64,000 nucleotides of DNA from Clostridia bacterium (GCA_017504165.1 JAFVRR010000001.1:17079-81078), one strand, 5' to 3'; shown: positions 36,351 through 44,195, counted from the first letter of the stretch. The notes: generated by a model not told the origin, from the letters alone. Translations and numbers: made by a program.

Positions 36351-37526
36351 TTATACGACCATTTCGCCGTTTACGTAAACGTTTTCTAATTTAAATTCTT
36401 CGTTCATAATAACGAAGTCTGCGTCTTTACCTACTGCTATACTACCCTTTTTATCATTGAGTTTAAGTAAAGTAGCAGGGGTTAAACTAACCATTTTAAC
36501 TGCTTCGGGAATACTAATATTTGCTTTAGTAATAGCAAACGCAACCGCCCTATCAAGCGTACCTATACTTCCAGCAAAGAAAGACTTGTCTGGAAGTTTT
36601 GCAACGCCGTCGTCAATAATAACGCGGTTTTCGGGAACTTTTTTACCTAAATAACTTTCAGTAACGTCAGTACCCGTAGCGCGCATAGCGTCAGTCACTA
36701 AACAAACGTAGTCAGCGCCTTTAAACTTAACAAGTAATCTTATAAGTTCTTTAGGTACGTGACAACCGTCGCCAATCGCCTCAACGTACAATCCGTCGAT
36801 ACCGTATCCCGCTTGAGTTACGCCAATGTGAACTTTTTGGTTTACCTTATGGAAACCCGAAGTTGCGCTATAAATATGCGTAACCGATTCAAACCCCGCC
36901 TCAAACGCCTCTTCCGCTTGTTCGTAAGTAGCGCTTGTGTGTCCCATAGAGAAAGAAATTCCGTAAGGGATTAAGGTCTTTGCCATATTGATTACGTTAT
37001 CAACGTCAGGCGCGCAACTAATTCTTGCAATTATGTCGCTATTTTCCTTTAAACAGTTGATATGATAATCGGTTGGCGGAATTATAAGGTCTTTTCTTTG
37101 AGCGCCCGCCATAGCAGGGCTAATAAACGGACCTTCTAAGTGAAGACCTGCAAGATACGCTTTAGTTTTCTTCCTTTTTAAAACTTCTCTATAAATATCA
37201 AAAGTTTTTAATATAACGGAAAACTCTTCCGACATAGTAGTCGGGCAAATGGTAGTAGTACCGTGATGAAGATGCGCGTCAACCACTTCTTCAATGGCCT
37301 CGGGGCTACCGTCCATAACGTCGTAACCGCCACCGCCGTGCACGTGTACTTCTACAAAGCCTGGCATTAAGTATTTACCATTTAAATCAATTTTAGGTAA
37401 ATCTTCGATTGTTTCGCCACTTTCTAAAATTTCAACAATTTTCCCGTCTTTTACTTTAACTGAAGCGCCGTCTAAAACCTTATCGGCTAAAACGACCTTG
37501 CCGTTAATAAAATAAAAATCGTTCAT
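36351..37526 (-). CDS. nagA: N-acetylglucosamine-6-phosphate deacetylase
   Basis: A 391-residue amidohydrolase removing acetate from GlcNAc-6-phosphate. The metal and substrate motifs are present: FVEVHVHGGGGYDVMDG (HxH), HLEGPFISPAMAGAQ (metal Glu), MGHTSATYEQA, VTHIYSATSGFHKV and VCLVTDAMRATG (catalytic Asp). The N- and C-terminal strands form the usual small beta-sandwich. The length is normal. It lies between nagB-like genes upstream and the FAD/Fe-S operon downstream on the same strand, linking amino-sugar use with that operon. A repeat-containing gap of 233 bases separates it from the first nagB-like gene. Confidence 0.95.
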   Translation of the reverse strand: MNDFYFINGKVVLADKVLDGASVKVKDGKIVEILESGETIEDLPKIDLNGKYLMPGFVEVHVHGGGGYDVMDGSPEAIEEVVDAHLHHGTTTICPTTMSEEFSVILKTFDIYREVLKRKKTKAYLAGLHLEGPFISPAMAGAQRKDLIIPPTDYHINCLKENSDIIARISCAPDVDNVINMAKTLIPYGISFSMGHTSATYEQAEEAFEAGFESVTHIYSATSGFHKVNQKVHIGVTQAGYGIDGLYVEAIGDGCHVPKELIRLLVKFKGADYVCLVTDAMRATGTDVTESYLGKKVPENRVIIDDGVAKLPDKSFFAGSIGTLDRAVAFAITKANISIPEAVKMVSLTPATLLKLNDKKGSIAVGKDADFVIMNEEFKLENVYVNGEMVV

Positions 37527-37545
37527 TTTAATATCCTTTATTTTT

Positions 37546-37607
37546 GCGATTTACGAAGTGTTTCACTACTTCTTTAATCAATAATTTTCACTATTAGGCT
37601 ATGTAAT
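37546..37607. repeat. Imperfect direct repeat, copy 1 (nagA-nagB gap)
   Basis: A segment of about 60 bases that starts GCGATTTACGAAGTG and contains TTCTTTAATCAA. It matches the segment at 37702-37765 at most positions. The two copies enclose a more GC-rich core (about 37620-37700) with no open frame. Confidence 0.6.
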
Positions 37608-37701
37608 AAAAATTTTGATTTTTAAAAGGGGTTGTCAAATGCAAGTAAGGCGTGGCTTAATCTCGCAGGGAAGAGTCTACATCTTGCCAAGGGGTTAAGA
37701 C

Positions 37702-37765
37702 GCGATTTGCGTAGCATTTCACAATTTCTTTAATCAACAATTTTTATGTAGTAGCCTTATTATTT
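37702..37765. repeat. Imperfect direct repeat, copy 2
   Basis: The second copy starts GCGATTTGCGTAGCA and shares TTTCAC..TTTCTTTAATCAA with copy 1. Its end runs into the last codons of the nagB-like gene. Confidence 0.6.
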
Positions 37766-38611
37766 GTTATATACTCTGATTGCAGGTACTGGTGGTAATA
37801 ACGCTTCTCTACCAGCGTATAAAACTGCATCTGGGTGGTTTTGGAATAATGAACATGGAGTATGGCAATCTACAACGCCGGATAAAATACGTCTTAATGC
37901 GCCTGCGTTCCAATCTCTTGGCATGCACATTCTAACCTTCTTAGCCATATACATTTCCTTCATACCAACAGTGATACAGTATTTAGGAATTGCTAAGAAG
38001 TTACCACCTGCGTTCATAAAGCCGTTGATTGTTCTAGTTTCTCTTGAAACTTCTAACACTCTTGTTTGTCTATTTAAGAATTCTTCGTTAGTGCAAGCCT
38101 CGCCTTCTTCTGGTGGTTCGTTGAATGCGTAGTGACCGTTGATACCAACACCGCCGAATACCATATCAGGTACGCCGTATTTTTCAATAAGTTCTAATAC
38201 GATGTTTGGATTTTCTGGGTCTGGGAAGTATCTATTTTCTGGTAAAACGTTTAATTCTTCGTCAATTTGAGAATAGAAAATTCTATCCATACCGCCCCTG
38301 AATGAAAGTGGGTCGTCTTTAGCGATAAACTTTTTATCATCAGTAACGTATTCGTCCATATTGCAGAATACGCAATTTTTTAAACTAACACGATATTTGT
38401 TTACAAGGTGAACAAGTCTGAAGTAAGGGCCAAGTGGACCGTAAGGAACGATCATAAAAGTAGTTTTACCCTTTTTGTTGTTTTCTTCAATAACTTCTAA
38501 AACTTCAATTGCAACTTTCCAGTACATATCAGTTTCATTGTCGCAAACGTCGAGTTTGATGTTACTTGTTTTAGCCAATTCTTCAATAGGCATTGTGTAA
38601 AATTTTTCCAT
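37760..38611 (-). CDS. Glucosamine-6-phosphate deaminase-like protein 1
   Basis: A 283-residue NagB-fold isomerase/deaminase that should convert glucosamine 6-phosphate to fructose 6-phosphate and ammonia. The family marks are FCNMDEYV (the Asp acts as base in NagB), MVFGGVGINGHYAFNEPPEEG (active-site His and Glu) and LNRQTRVLEVSRETRTINGF. It is longer than typical NagB (240-266), and the loop after NMDEY differs (TDDKKFIAKDDPLSFRGGM), so a related amino-sugar phosphate may be the substrate. A good promoter with a palindrome just downstream of its -10 lies upstream, divergent from rpiR. It is paralogous to the gene at 39734-40531. Confidence 0.85.
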   Translation of the reverse strand: MEKFYTMPIEELAKTSNIKLDVCDNETDMYWKVAIEVLEVIEENNKKGKTTFMIVPYGPLGPYFRLVHLVNKYRVSLKNCVFCNMDEYVTDDKKFIAKDDPLSFRGGMDRIFYSQIDEELNVLPENRYFPDPENPNIVLELIEKYGVPDMVFGGVGINGHYAFNEPPEEGEACTNEEFLNRQTRVLEVSRETRTINGFMNAGGNFLAIPKYCITVGMKEMYMAKKVRMCMPRDWNAGALRRILSGVVDCHTPCSLFQNHPDAVLYAGREALLPPVPAIRVYNK

Positions 38612-38658
38612 AACTTTCTCCTTTAATAAAATTAAGTTTTTTAATATTTTTTTTAAAA

Positions 38659-38676
38659 ATAATACATTTGTATTAT
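38659..38676. promoter_or_regulatory. Candidate operator palindrome
   Basis: The arms ATAATACA and TGTATTAT are separated by TT. The site lies 12 bases downstream of the -10 of the nagB-like promoter, in the region shared with the divergent rpiR gene. This is a natural site for repression by the RpiR protein, though that is inferred from position only. Confidence 0.5.
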
Positions 38677-38688
38677 ATTGTAATTATC

Positions 38689-38717
38689 ATTTTAGCACAT
38701 TCAAAAATAAATTTCAA
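38689..38717 (-). promoter_or_regulatory. Promoter of nagB-like gene 1
   Basis: Minus strand TTGAAA (38712-38717), 17-base spacer, TAAAAT (38689-38694), with TG one base before the -10 (extended -10). Confidence 0.65.
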
Positions 38718-38790
38718 GTGTTTATTGCGTTTTTATTGTAAAAATAAAAATAATTTTCATTTGTCAAACTTTTTCCAAGCGGTATTTGAT

Positions 38791-38819
38791 TTGACATTTT
38801 CACTTATTTTTGATATTAT
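38791..38819 (+). promoter_or_regulatory. Promoter of rpiR
   Basis: TTGACA (38791-38796), 17-base spacer, TATTAT (38814-38819). The AAAGGAG ribosome site at 38834-38840 and ATG 38847 follow. Confidence 0.8.
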
Positions 38820-38846
38820 ATAAAAAATGACACAAAGGAGATAAAA

Positions 38847-39680
38847 ATGGGCAAGACTATATCTAACATTCAAGTATTATATGAAAAAATGGGAACTGCG
38901 GAAAAGCGTATTGCCGACTATATTATAAATAACCCGCAAAACGTTTTAGCCCTTTCTATTTCCGAGCTTGCCGAAAATTGCAGTTGCGGTGAGGCAACCA
39001 TTACTCGTTTTGCTAAAAGATTAAATTTGGGCGGGTATCAACAACTTAAAATTGCAATAGCAAAGGAAGAAGACTTCACAAAAGTATACGAAAATATCGG
39101 CGCTGATGACACACCTTACGATATTTTTAACAAGGTTTGCGAAGATATTTACTCTTCACTTGAAAAAACTAAAGCAAAAATTGATAAAAAACAATTAAAC
39201 GAGTTTTGCTCGGCTTTACTTAAAGTAAAATATATCTATATTTTCGGATTAGGAAATTCCGCATCTATCGCGGTTGACGCAGCGCATAAATTATCAAGGC
39301 TAGGTCTTCACGCAACCGCTTGTAACGACAATCATATGCAGGCGATTATTGCGTCGCATACCGATAAAAACTGCCTTGTACTTGGCATTTCGCATAGCGG
39401 TTCTTCTAAAGATATAATCGAGGCGATGAAAATTTCTAAAGACAACGGCGCAATTACCGCCGCTATTACCGACCGTAGTAAATCGCCTATTTATAAAATT
39501 AGCGATTATATCTTAACTACCGAATCTAACGAAACTAACTACCGTATTTTAGGCTTAAACTCAAGAATTGCGCAACTTGCTATTATCGACACGGTTTACT
39601 CTTATTTAGTTTGCCACTTACCTACTAGCAAAAAGTCTATTCAAGACACGGAAAAAGCCTTGCTTGATAAAAAAATATAA
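38847..39680 (+). CDS. RpiR-family transcriptional regulator
   Basis: A 277-residue regulator with an N-terminal HTH_6 domain (about 1-77; ALSISELAENCSCGEATITRFAKRLNLGGYQQLKIAIAKE is the helix-turn-helix region) and a C-terminal SIS sugar-phosphate domain (about 110-250; YIFGLGNSASIAVDAAHKLSRLG and LGISHSGSSKDIIEAMK). Proteins of this type sense phosphosugars. It lies divergently between two nagB-like genes, so amino-sugar phosphates are the probable effectors and both flanking units the probable targets. A terminator directly follows its stop. Confidence 0.93.
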   Translation: MGKTISNIQVLYEKMGTAEKRIADYIINNPQNVLALSISELAENCSCGEATITRFAKRLNLGGYQQLKIAIAKEEDFTKVYENIGADDTPYDIFNKVCEDIYSSLEKTKAKIDKKQLNEFCSALLKVKYIYIFGLGNSASIAVDAAHKLSRLGLHATACNDNHMQAIIASHTDKNCLVLGISHSGSSKDIIEAMKISKDNGAITAAITDRSKSPIYKISDYILTTESNETNYRILGLNSRIAQLAIIDTVYSYLVCHLPTSKKSIQDTEKALLDKKI

Positions 39681-39683
39681 TAG

Positions 39684-39712
39684 AAAAAGGAGTTCGTTTT
39701 GAACTCCTTTTT
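39684..39712. terminator. Bidirectional terminator between rpiR and nagB-like gene 2
   Basis: A 12-bp perfect stem AAAAAGGAGTTC / GAACTCCTTTTT with loop GTTTT between convergent genes. The A and T flanks allow use from both sides. Confidence 0.92.
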
Positions 39713-39733
39713 AAATACAACTTGTGATAACTA

Positions 39734-40531
39734 CTATTCAAATAATCCGTTTGCCACACCTTCGTAAGCGCAAATAGTCGCGTTTTTGCCTTGTATAAGT
39801 GACGCTGGAATTTGTGGTTGAGGCTTATCGAAAAGCACGTGTTTAACTATTCCGTGTTGCCAATCTCTATTGAGCGCAATATAGATTTTTTTAGCGCTTA
39901 AAATTTGTTTCATACCAACCGTTATACACCACTTAGGCATACCGCGTAAATCACCGCGCTGATACCCGTATGCGTTAATTGTTTGCGTTTCGCGTGAAAT
40001 TGGAAGCACCCTTGTTGGAAGATTAGCGTATTCTTCAGCGGTTATATTATCATTTTCTTCGGCAGGCTCGTTAAAAGCAACGTGTCCGTTAATACCAAGA
40101 CCGCCTAAACATAAATCAACGCCACCAAGCGATTCGATTAATTCATCATATTCCTTTTCTTTACCAACTTTTGGGAATAACCTTTGGCTTTTCGGCATCA
40201 CTAATTCTTCTTTAACAAGAGAATAGAATTCATCGTTCATTCTGCGCTCAAAACTCATAGAATGAGTAGGCGAAATCATTTCCGTTTCGGTAAGCATATA
40301 CTCGTCCATATTGAAAAACCATACGTTTTTTAACGAAACGTTTAATTGATTAATAAGCCTTGCTAAAATAGGATAATGGTCGGTAGGGCCTACTGGCACA
40401 ATCATTACCGTTTTTTTATTAAGCGCATTGTTTTTCATAATTTCTTCAAGCATTGTAAGTGCCATATCAAAATATACGTCCCACTCTTTTTTAACAGTTT
40501 TAAATACAATGCCGTTAATATTCTTTTCCAT
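39734..40531 (-). CDS. Glucosamine-6-phosphate deaminase-like protein 2
   Basis: A 265-residue NagB-fold enzyme paralogous to the 37760-38611 product. Shared marks are FFNMDEYM, CLGGLGINGHVAFNEPAEEN and LPTRVLPISRETQTINAYG. I chose ATG 40529-40531, which has AAAAGGG upstream, over an in-frame TTG farther upstream that overlaps the neighbouring gene. It follows the M29-like gene with a one-base gap and is transcribed from the strong promoter at 41630-41658. Having two divergent NagB homologues around one RpiR regulator suggests two related amino-sugar substrates or one catalytic and one specialised form. Confidence 0.85.
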   Translation of the reverse strand: MEKNINGIVFKTVKKEWDVYFDMALTMLEEIMKNNALNKKTVMIVPVGPTDHYPILARLINQLNVSLKNVWFFNMDEYMLTETEMISPTHSMSFERRMNDEFYSLVKEELVMPKSQRLFPKVGKEKEYDELIESLGGVDLCLGGLGINGHVAFNEPAEENDNITAEEYANLPTRVLPISRETQTINAYGYQRGDLRGMPKWCITVGMKQILSAKKIYIALNRDWQHGIVKHVLFDKPQPQIPASLIQGKNATICAYEGVANGLFE

Positions 40532-40532
40532 T

Positions 40533-41600
40533 TTAAATTTTACCCTTTTCAAAAATTATATCATCGTTAAACTTGCCGTCACGATAAATACAAATGCCGT
40601 CAACTTCAATAATTGGGTCGTGCACGTCAAAGTCTACGTGTTCGGTAGAGTGAATAATTTCGCCACGGCGTCTATTATTGCCAATTGCAACGTGTATACA
40701 ATGGATTTGGTGGCTACCATCAACCTTCCAACCATATTCGTTATTTTCAATAGAAGTAGTACAAACTAAGCCGATTTCATCGCATAAATTTGCCTTAGGT
40801 TCAACTTCATCTAAAAGTGCTTGAAGCCTTGCAACTTGAACTTCGTCGCCAGAAAAATCAGTTAAATAACTATCTTTAAAGGTAAGGCGAATAGGTTCTT
40901 TATAAAGTTCGTTGCAAGTAGGCATATTAGGTCTAATTGGAAAGCCACGTTGGTTGTGTGTGCGCTCTGAAGCGCCGTCTGCAACGACTACGCCGTTTAC
41001 CGTATTAAACGAAGGAATAACCGCAACTTCCGAATAGAAAGGAATAATACCCATAACAGGATAAATAGCGTCTAAACCTTTAGAAATATCACAAGTAAAG
41101 TCAGTACCACGTTTTGTAGTTATATGTAATTGCTTAGCATTTTTAACCCAATTATAAAGACATAACGCACGCTTACGATTGTTTAAAACTTCTTCTTTGT
41201 TGATATTCCAATCTTCCATACCACCACTTTCAAAAGTAAAGCGTTTAGATTTACCAAGTAATGATTCATCGCCATCATCTTGCGAGCCTAAGTAAGTTGA
41301 AAAACCCGTTTTAATTTGTGGCGTTGTCATAAAAGTAATATCGGCGTGTAAAATTGCTTGCCTTACAGGTTCCATAATAGGAATATTATCATAACCTTCT
41401 TTACCGCCGTACATATCAACGTCTAAAATAACTGCGTTGCAACCAATTTCCCTTGCTGTATCACAAAGAGCACGAGCATTTGTATACGATTCGCTATCGG
41501 CAATAACTAAAATGTTATCGCCCTTTTTTGCTTCAGCAATTTCTTGTAAAACAAATTTAGCATTTTCACGAATTTTAGTAATATCTTTATAAAGATACAT
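40533..41600 (-). CDS. M29-aminopeptidase/NicX-like metalloenzyme
   Basis: A 355-residue cytoplasmic protein whose layout (an N-terminal Rossmann-like half with NILVIADSESYTNARALCDTAREIG, then TPQIKTGFSTYLGS, and a C-terminal metal region SHQIHCIHVAIGNNRRRG..HSTEHVDFDVHDPIIEVDG) resembles the family grouping M29 leucyl aminopeptidases with 2,5-dihydroxypyridine dioxygenase-like proteins. The several His and Glu residues in the C-terminal region are the likely metal ligands. The ATG at 41598-41600 has an ideal GGAGG site. Co-transcription with a nagB-like deaminase is unusual for a peptidase, so hydrolysis of an amino-sugar conjugate or another small amide is possible. The family assignment is moderate. 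Confidence 0.65.
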   Translation of the reverse strand: MYLYKDITKIRENAKFVLQEIAEAKKGDNILVIADSESYTNARALCDTAREIGCNAVILDVDMYGGKEGYDNIPIMEPVRQAILHADITFMTTPQIKTGFSTYLGSQDDGDESLLGKSKRFTFESGGMEDWNINKEEVLNNRKRALCLYNWVKNAKQLHITTKRGTDFTCDISKGLDAIYPVMGIIPFYSEVAVIPSFNTVNGVVVADGASERTHNQRGFPIRPNMPTCNELYKEPIRLTFKDSYLTDFSGDEVQVARLQALLDEVEPKANLCDEIGLVCTTSIENNEYGWKVDGSHQIHCIHVAIGNNRRRGEIIHSTEHVDFDVHDPIIEVDGICIYRDGKFNDDIIFEKGKI

Positions 41601-41629
41601 TTTCTTTACCTCCACTTTTTTTTCATACG

Positions 41630-41658
41630 ATTATAGCATTGTTATCCCCCCCTGTCAA
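41630..41658 (-). promoter_or_regulatory. Consensus sigma-A promoter of M29-like/nagB-like unit
   Basis: Minus strand TTGACA (41653-41658), 17-base spacer beginning with G7, TATAAT (41630-41635). Both hexamers match the consensus perfectly; the G-run spacer is odd. Transcription would start about 23 bases before the ATG. Confidence 0.85.
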
Positions 41659-41761
41659 TACATTTTATAATATTTTATTTGAAAAATATTAAAGATAACT
41701 TGCGCGTTTTTTGCATTTAATATTATATATTAAACTGTTAAAATTTACTTGAGAATATTTT

Positions 41762-42205
41762 ATGATAAATTTTACAAAAATTAAAATTAAAAGCAACAAT
41801 TTGGGTGAAGAATCGCTAGTTCCCGATTTTAAAGGTGGCGGTAGCGTACCTAATTTAAGTATAAAAACGGATTCACCCCTAGCATGCTTACAGGCTTTAA
41901 CGAAGGAATGGTCGAAGGCGTTTTGCCATACACTTACAAAACGGTTTTGATAGGGATTTAAAAACTATAGAATACGATGCCGTAGTTTTAGAAAACGACT
42001 ATTAAAAAAATAACGAATTTAATTCTAATTACGATAATTTAGTTAAAGAATAAGAGAAGGCGAATACTCTATTTATTCCGTTTACGTTGACGTATACAAA
42101 AAATTAAAAAAACAAACGGGCAAAAAAGACGTAACCGCTAAAGACGTAGACGCACTATACCCTATCAAAAAAGACCTAGATTTTAGGCTTGATAAAAAAA
42201 TTTAA
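41762..42205 (+). pseudogene. Decayed gene, possible DUF5107-type protein
   Basis: A series of short in-frame pieces in changing frames that together read like one protein. They are INFTKIKIKSNNLGEESLVPDF at the start, then FNEGMVEGVLPYTYKTV, then DRDLKTIEYDAVVLENDY followed by a stop, and finally EGEYSIYSVYVDVYKKLKK with a KKDVTAKDVDALYPIKKDL tail ending at 42205. YDAVVLENDYL-like text is typical of the N-terminal domain of DUF5107 proteins, so I suspect a frame-shifted, internally deleted member. Most of the domain is missing. It ends just before the AttH-like gene. Confidence 0.45.
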
Positions 42206-42213
42206 AGGTATAT

Positions 42214-43332
42214 ATGAAAGATAAAAAATTTAAAAAATCAATACACCCTGACGATGATTTTCACTACCAAAAAATGAACCTTAAAAAAGGCGAAGTCGAA
42301 CTTTGGGAAGACGGGTCTAGAGTAAGCGGAAAAAAAGGCGAATACGAATGGTGGTATTTCGATTCCCACTACCCCGACGGAACAGTTTTAGTCATTTTTT
42401 TATTCTCAAAAATGCCAATTGCGGTAAACGGACCGATAAAACCTATTTCCACAATGGAATTAACCCTGCCCGACGGCACTAAATATAGCGAAGAAGTTTA
42501 CGCAACTATTGAGAAAAGTCATTACGCCAAAGATAAATGCGACGTAAAAGTGGGCGATTGCTACTGCAAGGGCGACCTTAAGCATTACGACGTCCTATTT
42601 AAAGGCAAAACGATGTCGGCGAAACTAACGCTTGACGGAACAATTAAGGCGTGGCGTTCGCAAACGGGAAGTATTTTCTTTGGCGATAAAGAAGAATATT
42701 ATTTCGCGTGGCTACCCGCTATACCCGAAGGCAAAGCGGTGGCAGACGTCGTTTACGACAACGGCAAAGCACTTCACCTTGAAGGCTCTGGCTATCACGA
42801 CCATAACTGGGGCAACGTTTCAATGATGAAACTTATGCACCATTGGTATTGGGGTAGAGCAAAAATTGGCGATTACAAGGTAATTTCTTCTTGGATTACG
42901 GCAGAAAAAAAGTACGGCTATAAAGAACACGACGTATTTATGATTGCCAAAAACGGCGAAATTATCGGCGACAATTCCAACCACACTTTAAAATTTTTAC
43001 CTAAAGATAGATATATCGACGAGCATACGGGAAAACCAGTTTATAATAAAGTTATTTACGAGTATACTACCGAAAAGGGCGAAGAATACCGCATTATTTA
43101 CGATAGAAAAGGCGATATTAACAAAACTAACTTTGTAGACGTTTTGCCAAAACCGCTATCAGTTTTAGCAAAACTTATTGGGTTTGACGGTGGCTATTTA
43201 AGATTTTTCGGTACGGCAACAGTAGAAAAATTACAAGACGGCAAAATAGTTGAATCGGTTAGCGACCCTGCAGTTTGGGAACTTATGTATTTTGGCAAAT
43301 CTTGTAAAGACGAACAATTTAAAAACAAATAA
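42214..43332 (+). CDS. AttH/CrtC-type lipocalin-like hydratase family protein
   Basis: A 372-residue protein with the double lipocalin-like fold of AttH and carotenoid 1,2-hydratase (CrtC) homologues. The tell-tale motifs are GEYEWWYFDSHYPDGT near residue 42 and GSGYHDHNWGN near 192, followed by WYWGRAKIGDYKVISSWIT. There is no signal peptide, so it is cytoplasmic. The substrate is unknown: family members act on carotenoids, lipids or polyketide-type hydrophobic compounds, or have no known reaction. There are no carotenoid genes nearby. It stands alone between a decayed gene and a shared terminator, with a weak ribosome site (AAAGGT). Confidence 0.85.
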   Translation: MKDKKFKKSIHPDDDFHYQKMNLKKGEVELWEDGSRVSGKKGEYEWWYFDSHYPDGTVLVIFLFSKMPIAVNGPIKPISTMELTLPDGTKYSEEVYATIEKSHYAKDKCDVKVGDCYCKGDLKHYDVLFKGKTMSAKLTLDGTIKAWRSQTGSIFFGDKEEYYFAWLPAIPEGKAVADVVYDNGKALHLEGSGYHDHNWGNVSMMKLMHHWYWGRAKIGDYKVISSWITAEKKYGYKEHDVFMIAKNGEIIGDNSNHTLKFLPKDRYIDEHTGKPVYNKVIYEYTTEKGEEYRIIYDRKGDINKTNFVDVLPKPLSVLAKLIGFDGGYLRFFGTATVEKLQDGKIVESVSDPAVWELMYFGKSCKDEQFKNK

Positions 43333-43358
43333 AATCCGCGGATTTCCGCGGATTTTTT
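43332..43358. terminator. Terminator between AttH-like gene and sigG
   Basis: Stem AAATCCGCGG / CCGCGGATTT with loop ATTT, then TTT. It is positioned between convergent genes and overlaps the last bases of both. Confidence 0.88.
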
Positions 43359-44127
43359 AACTTATTTTGTTTTTTAGTACTTTTAAGGCGTTCTTTTCTA
43401 GCCTACTAACTTGCGCCTGCGATAATCCTATCGCCGTTGAAATTTCCGTTTGAGTTTTGCCTTCAAAGTATCGCATATATAATATTTTTCGCTCCCTTTC
43501 GTTAAGTTTTTCAACGGCGTTATAAAGGGCTACGTTTTCCGTCCACTTTTCGTCGCTATTACACTCGTCGCTAATTTGGTCCATTAATAGTAGTTCTTCG
43601 CCATCTTTACTGTAAACGGGCTCGTATAACGACACGGGGTCGCTAATCGCGTCTAGCGCGTAAACGACTTCACGCTCTAAAATATTAAGTTCTTTTGCAA
43701 TTACGTCAGGGGTTGCAACTATATCCCTTTTTTCAAGTTCTCCCCTTGTTTTTAGTACTTGATAAGCGGTATCGCGAATACTTCTTGACACCCTTAAACT
43801 GTTGTTCGTTCTAATAAGCCTTTTTATCTCGCCAAGAATCATCGGCACGGCGTAGGTAGAAAACATTACCCCGAATTTTAAATCGAAATTATCCGTTGCT
43901 TTAATAAGCCCGATTACCCCCGCTTGAAACAAATCGTCCATTGAAACTTTGGCGTTGGGAAACCGCCTTATTATAGACAGTACTAGCCTGATATTTGCCA
44001 TAATAAACTTAGATTTTGCATCATTATTACCGTTTTTTATTTCTAGTAACAGCGCTTTACTCTCTTCGTTTGTAAGCCGTGGTAGTTTAGACGTATCTAC
44101 ACCACAAATAACTACTTTATTAGTCAT
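43357..44127 (-). CDS. sigG: RNA polymerase sporulation sigma factor G
   Basis: A 256-residue sigma-70 family factor driving late forespore genes. The N-terminus KVVICGVDTSKLP is nearly diagnostic of SigG. Region 2 shows NIRLVLSIIRRF and DDLFQAGVIGLIKATDNFDLKFGVMFSTYAVPMILGEIKRL, region 3 VSRSIRDTAYQVL, and region 4 ERKILYMRYFEGKTQTEISTAIGLSQAQVSRLEKNAL (helix-turn-helix). ATG is preceded by AGGGGG. A sequence resembling a sigma-F promoter lies upstream, as expected for sigG. The usual spoIIGA-sigE neighbours are not in the window. Its presence shows the organism encodes at least part of the endospore programme. Confidence 0.95.
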   Translation of the reverse strand: MTNKVVICGVDTSKLPRLTNEESKALLLEIKNGNNDAKSKFIMANIRLVLSIIRRFPNAKVSMDDLFQAGVIGLIKATDNFDLKFGVMFSTYAVPMILGEIKRLIRTNNSLRVSRSIRDTAYQVLKTRGELEKRDIVATPDVIAKELNILEREVVYALDAISDPVSLYEPVYSKDGEELLLMDQISDECNSDEKWTENVALYNAVEKLNERERKILYMRYFEGKTQTEISTAIGLSQAQVSRLEKNALKVLKNKIS

Positions 44128-44162
44128 ATTTACCCCCTATGTAAAAAAGTTGGGGATAAACC

Positions 44163-44191
44163 TAGTATTCTCTACTAAAAAATTTTTATAC
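44163..44191 (-). promoter_or_regulatory. Possible sigma-F-type promoter of sigG
   Basis: Minus strand GTATA (44187-44191), 14-base spacer, GAGAATACTA (44163-44172). The latter matches the remembered sigma-F -10 pattern GGNNANAHTR except for one base; the spacing is one short of typical. Confidence 0.35.
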
Positions 44192-44195
44192 GTAA

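Noticed and set aside
37760..40531. Asn in GxNGHxAFNE of both NagB-like proteins as loss of the catalytic Asp seen in E. coli NagB
   Set aside because: As far as I recall, many Firmicute NagB enzymes have Asn there too, so it does not by itself show loss of activity.
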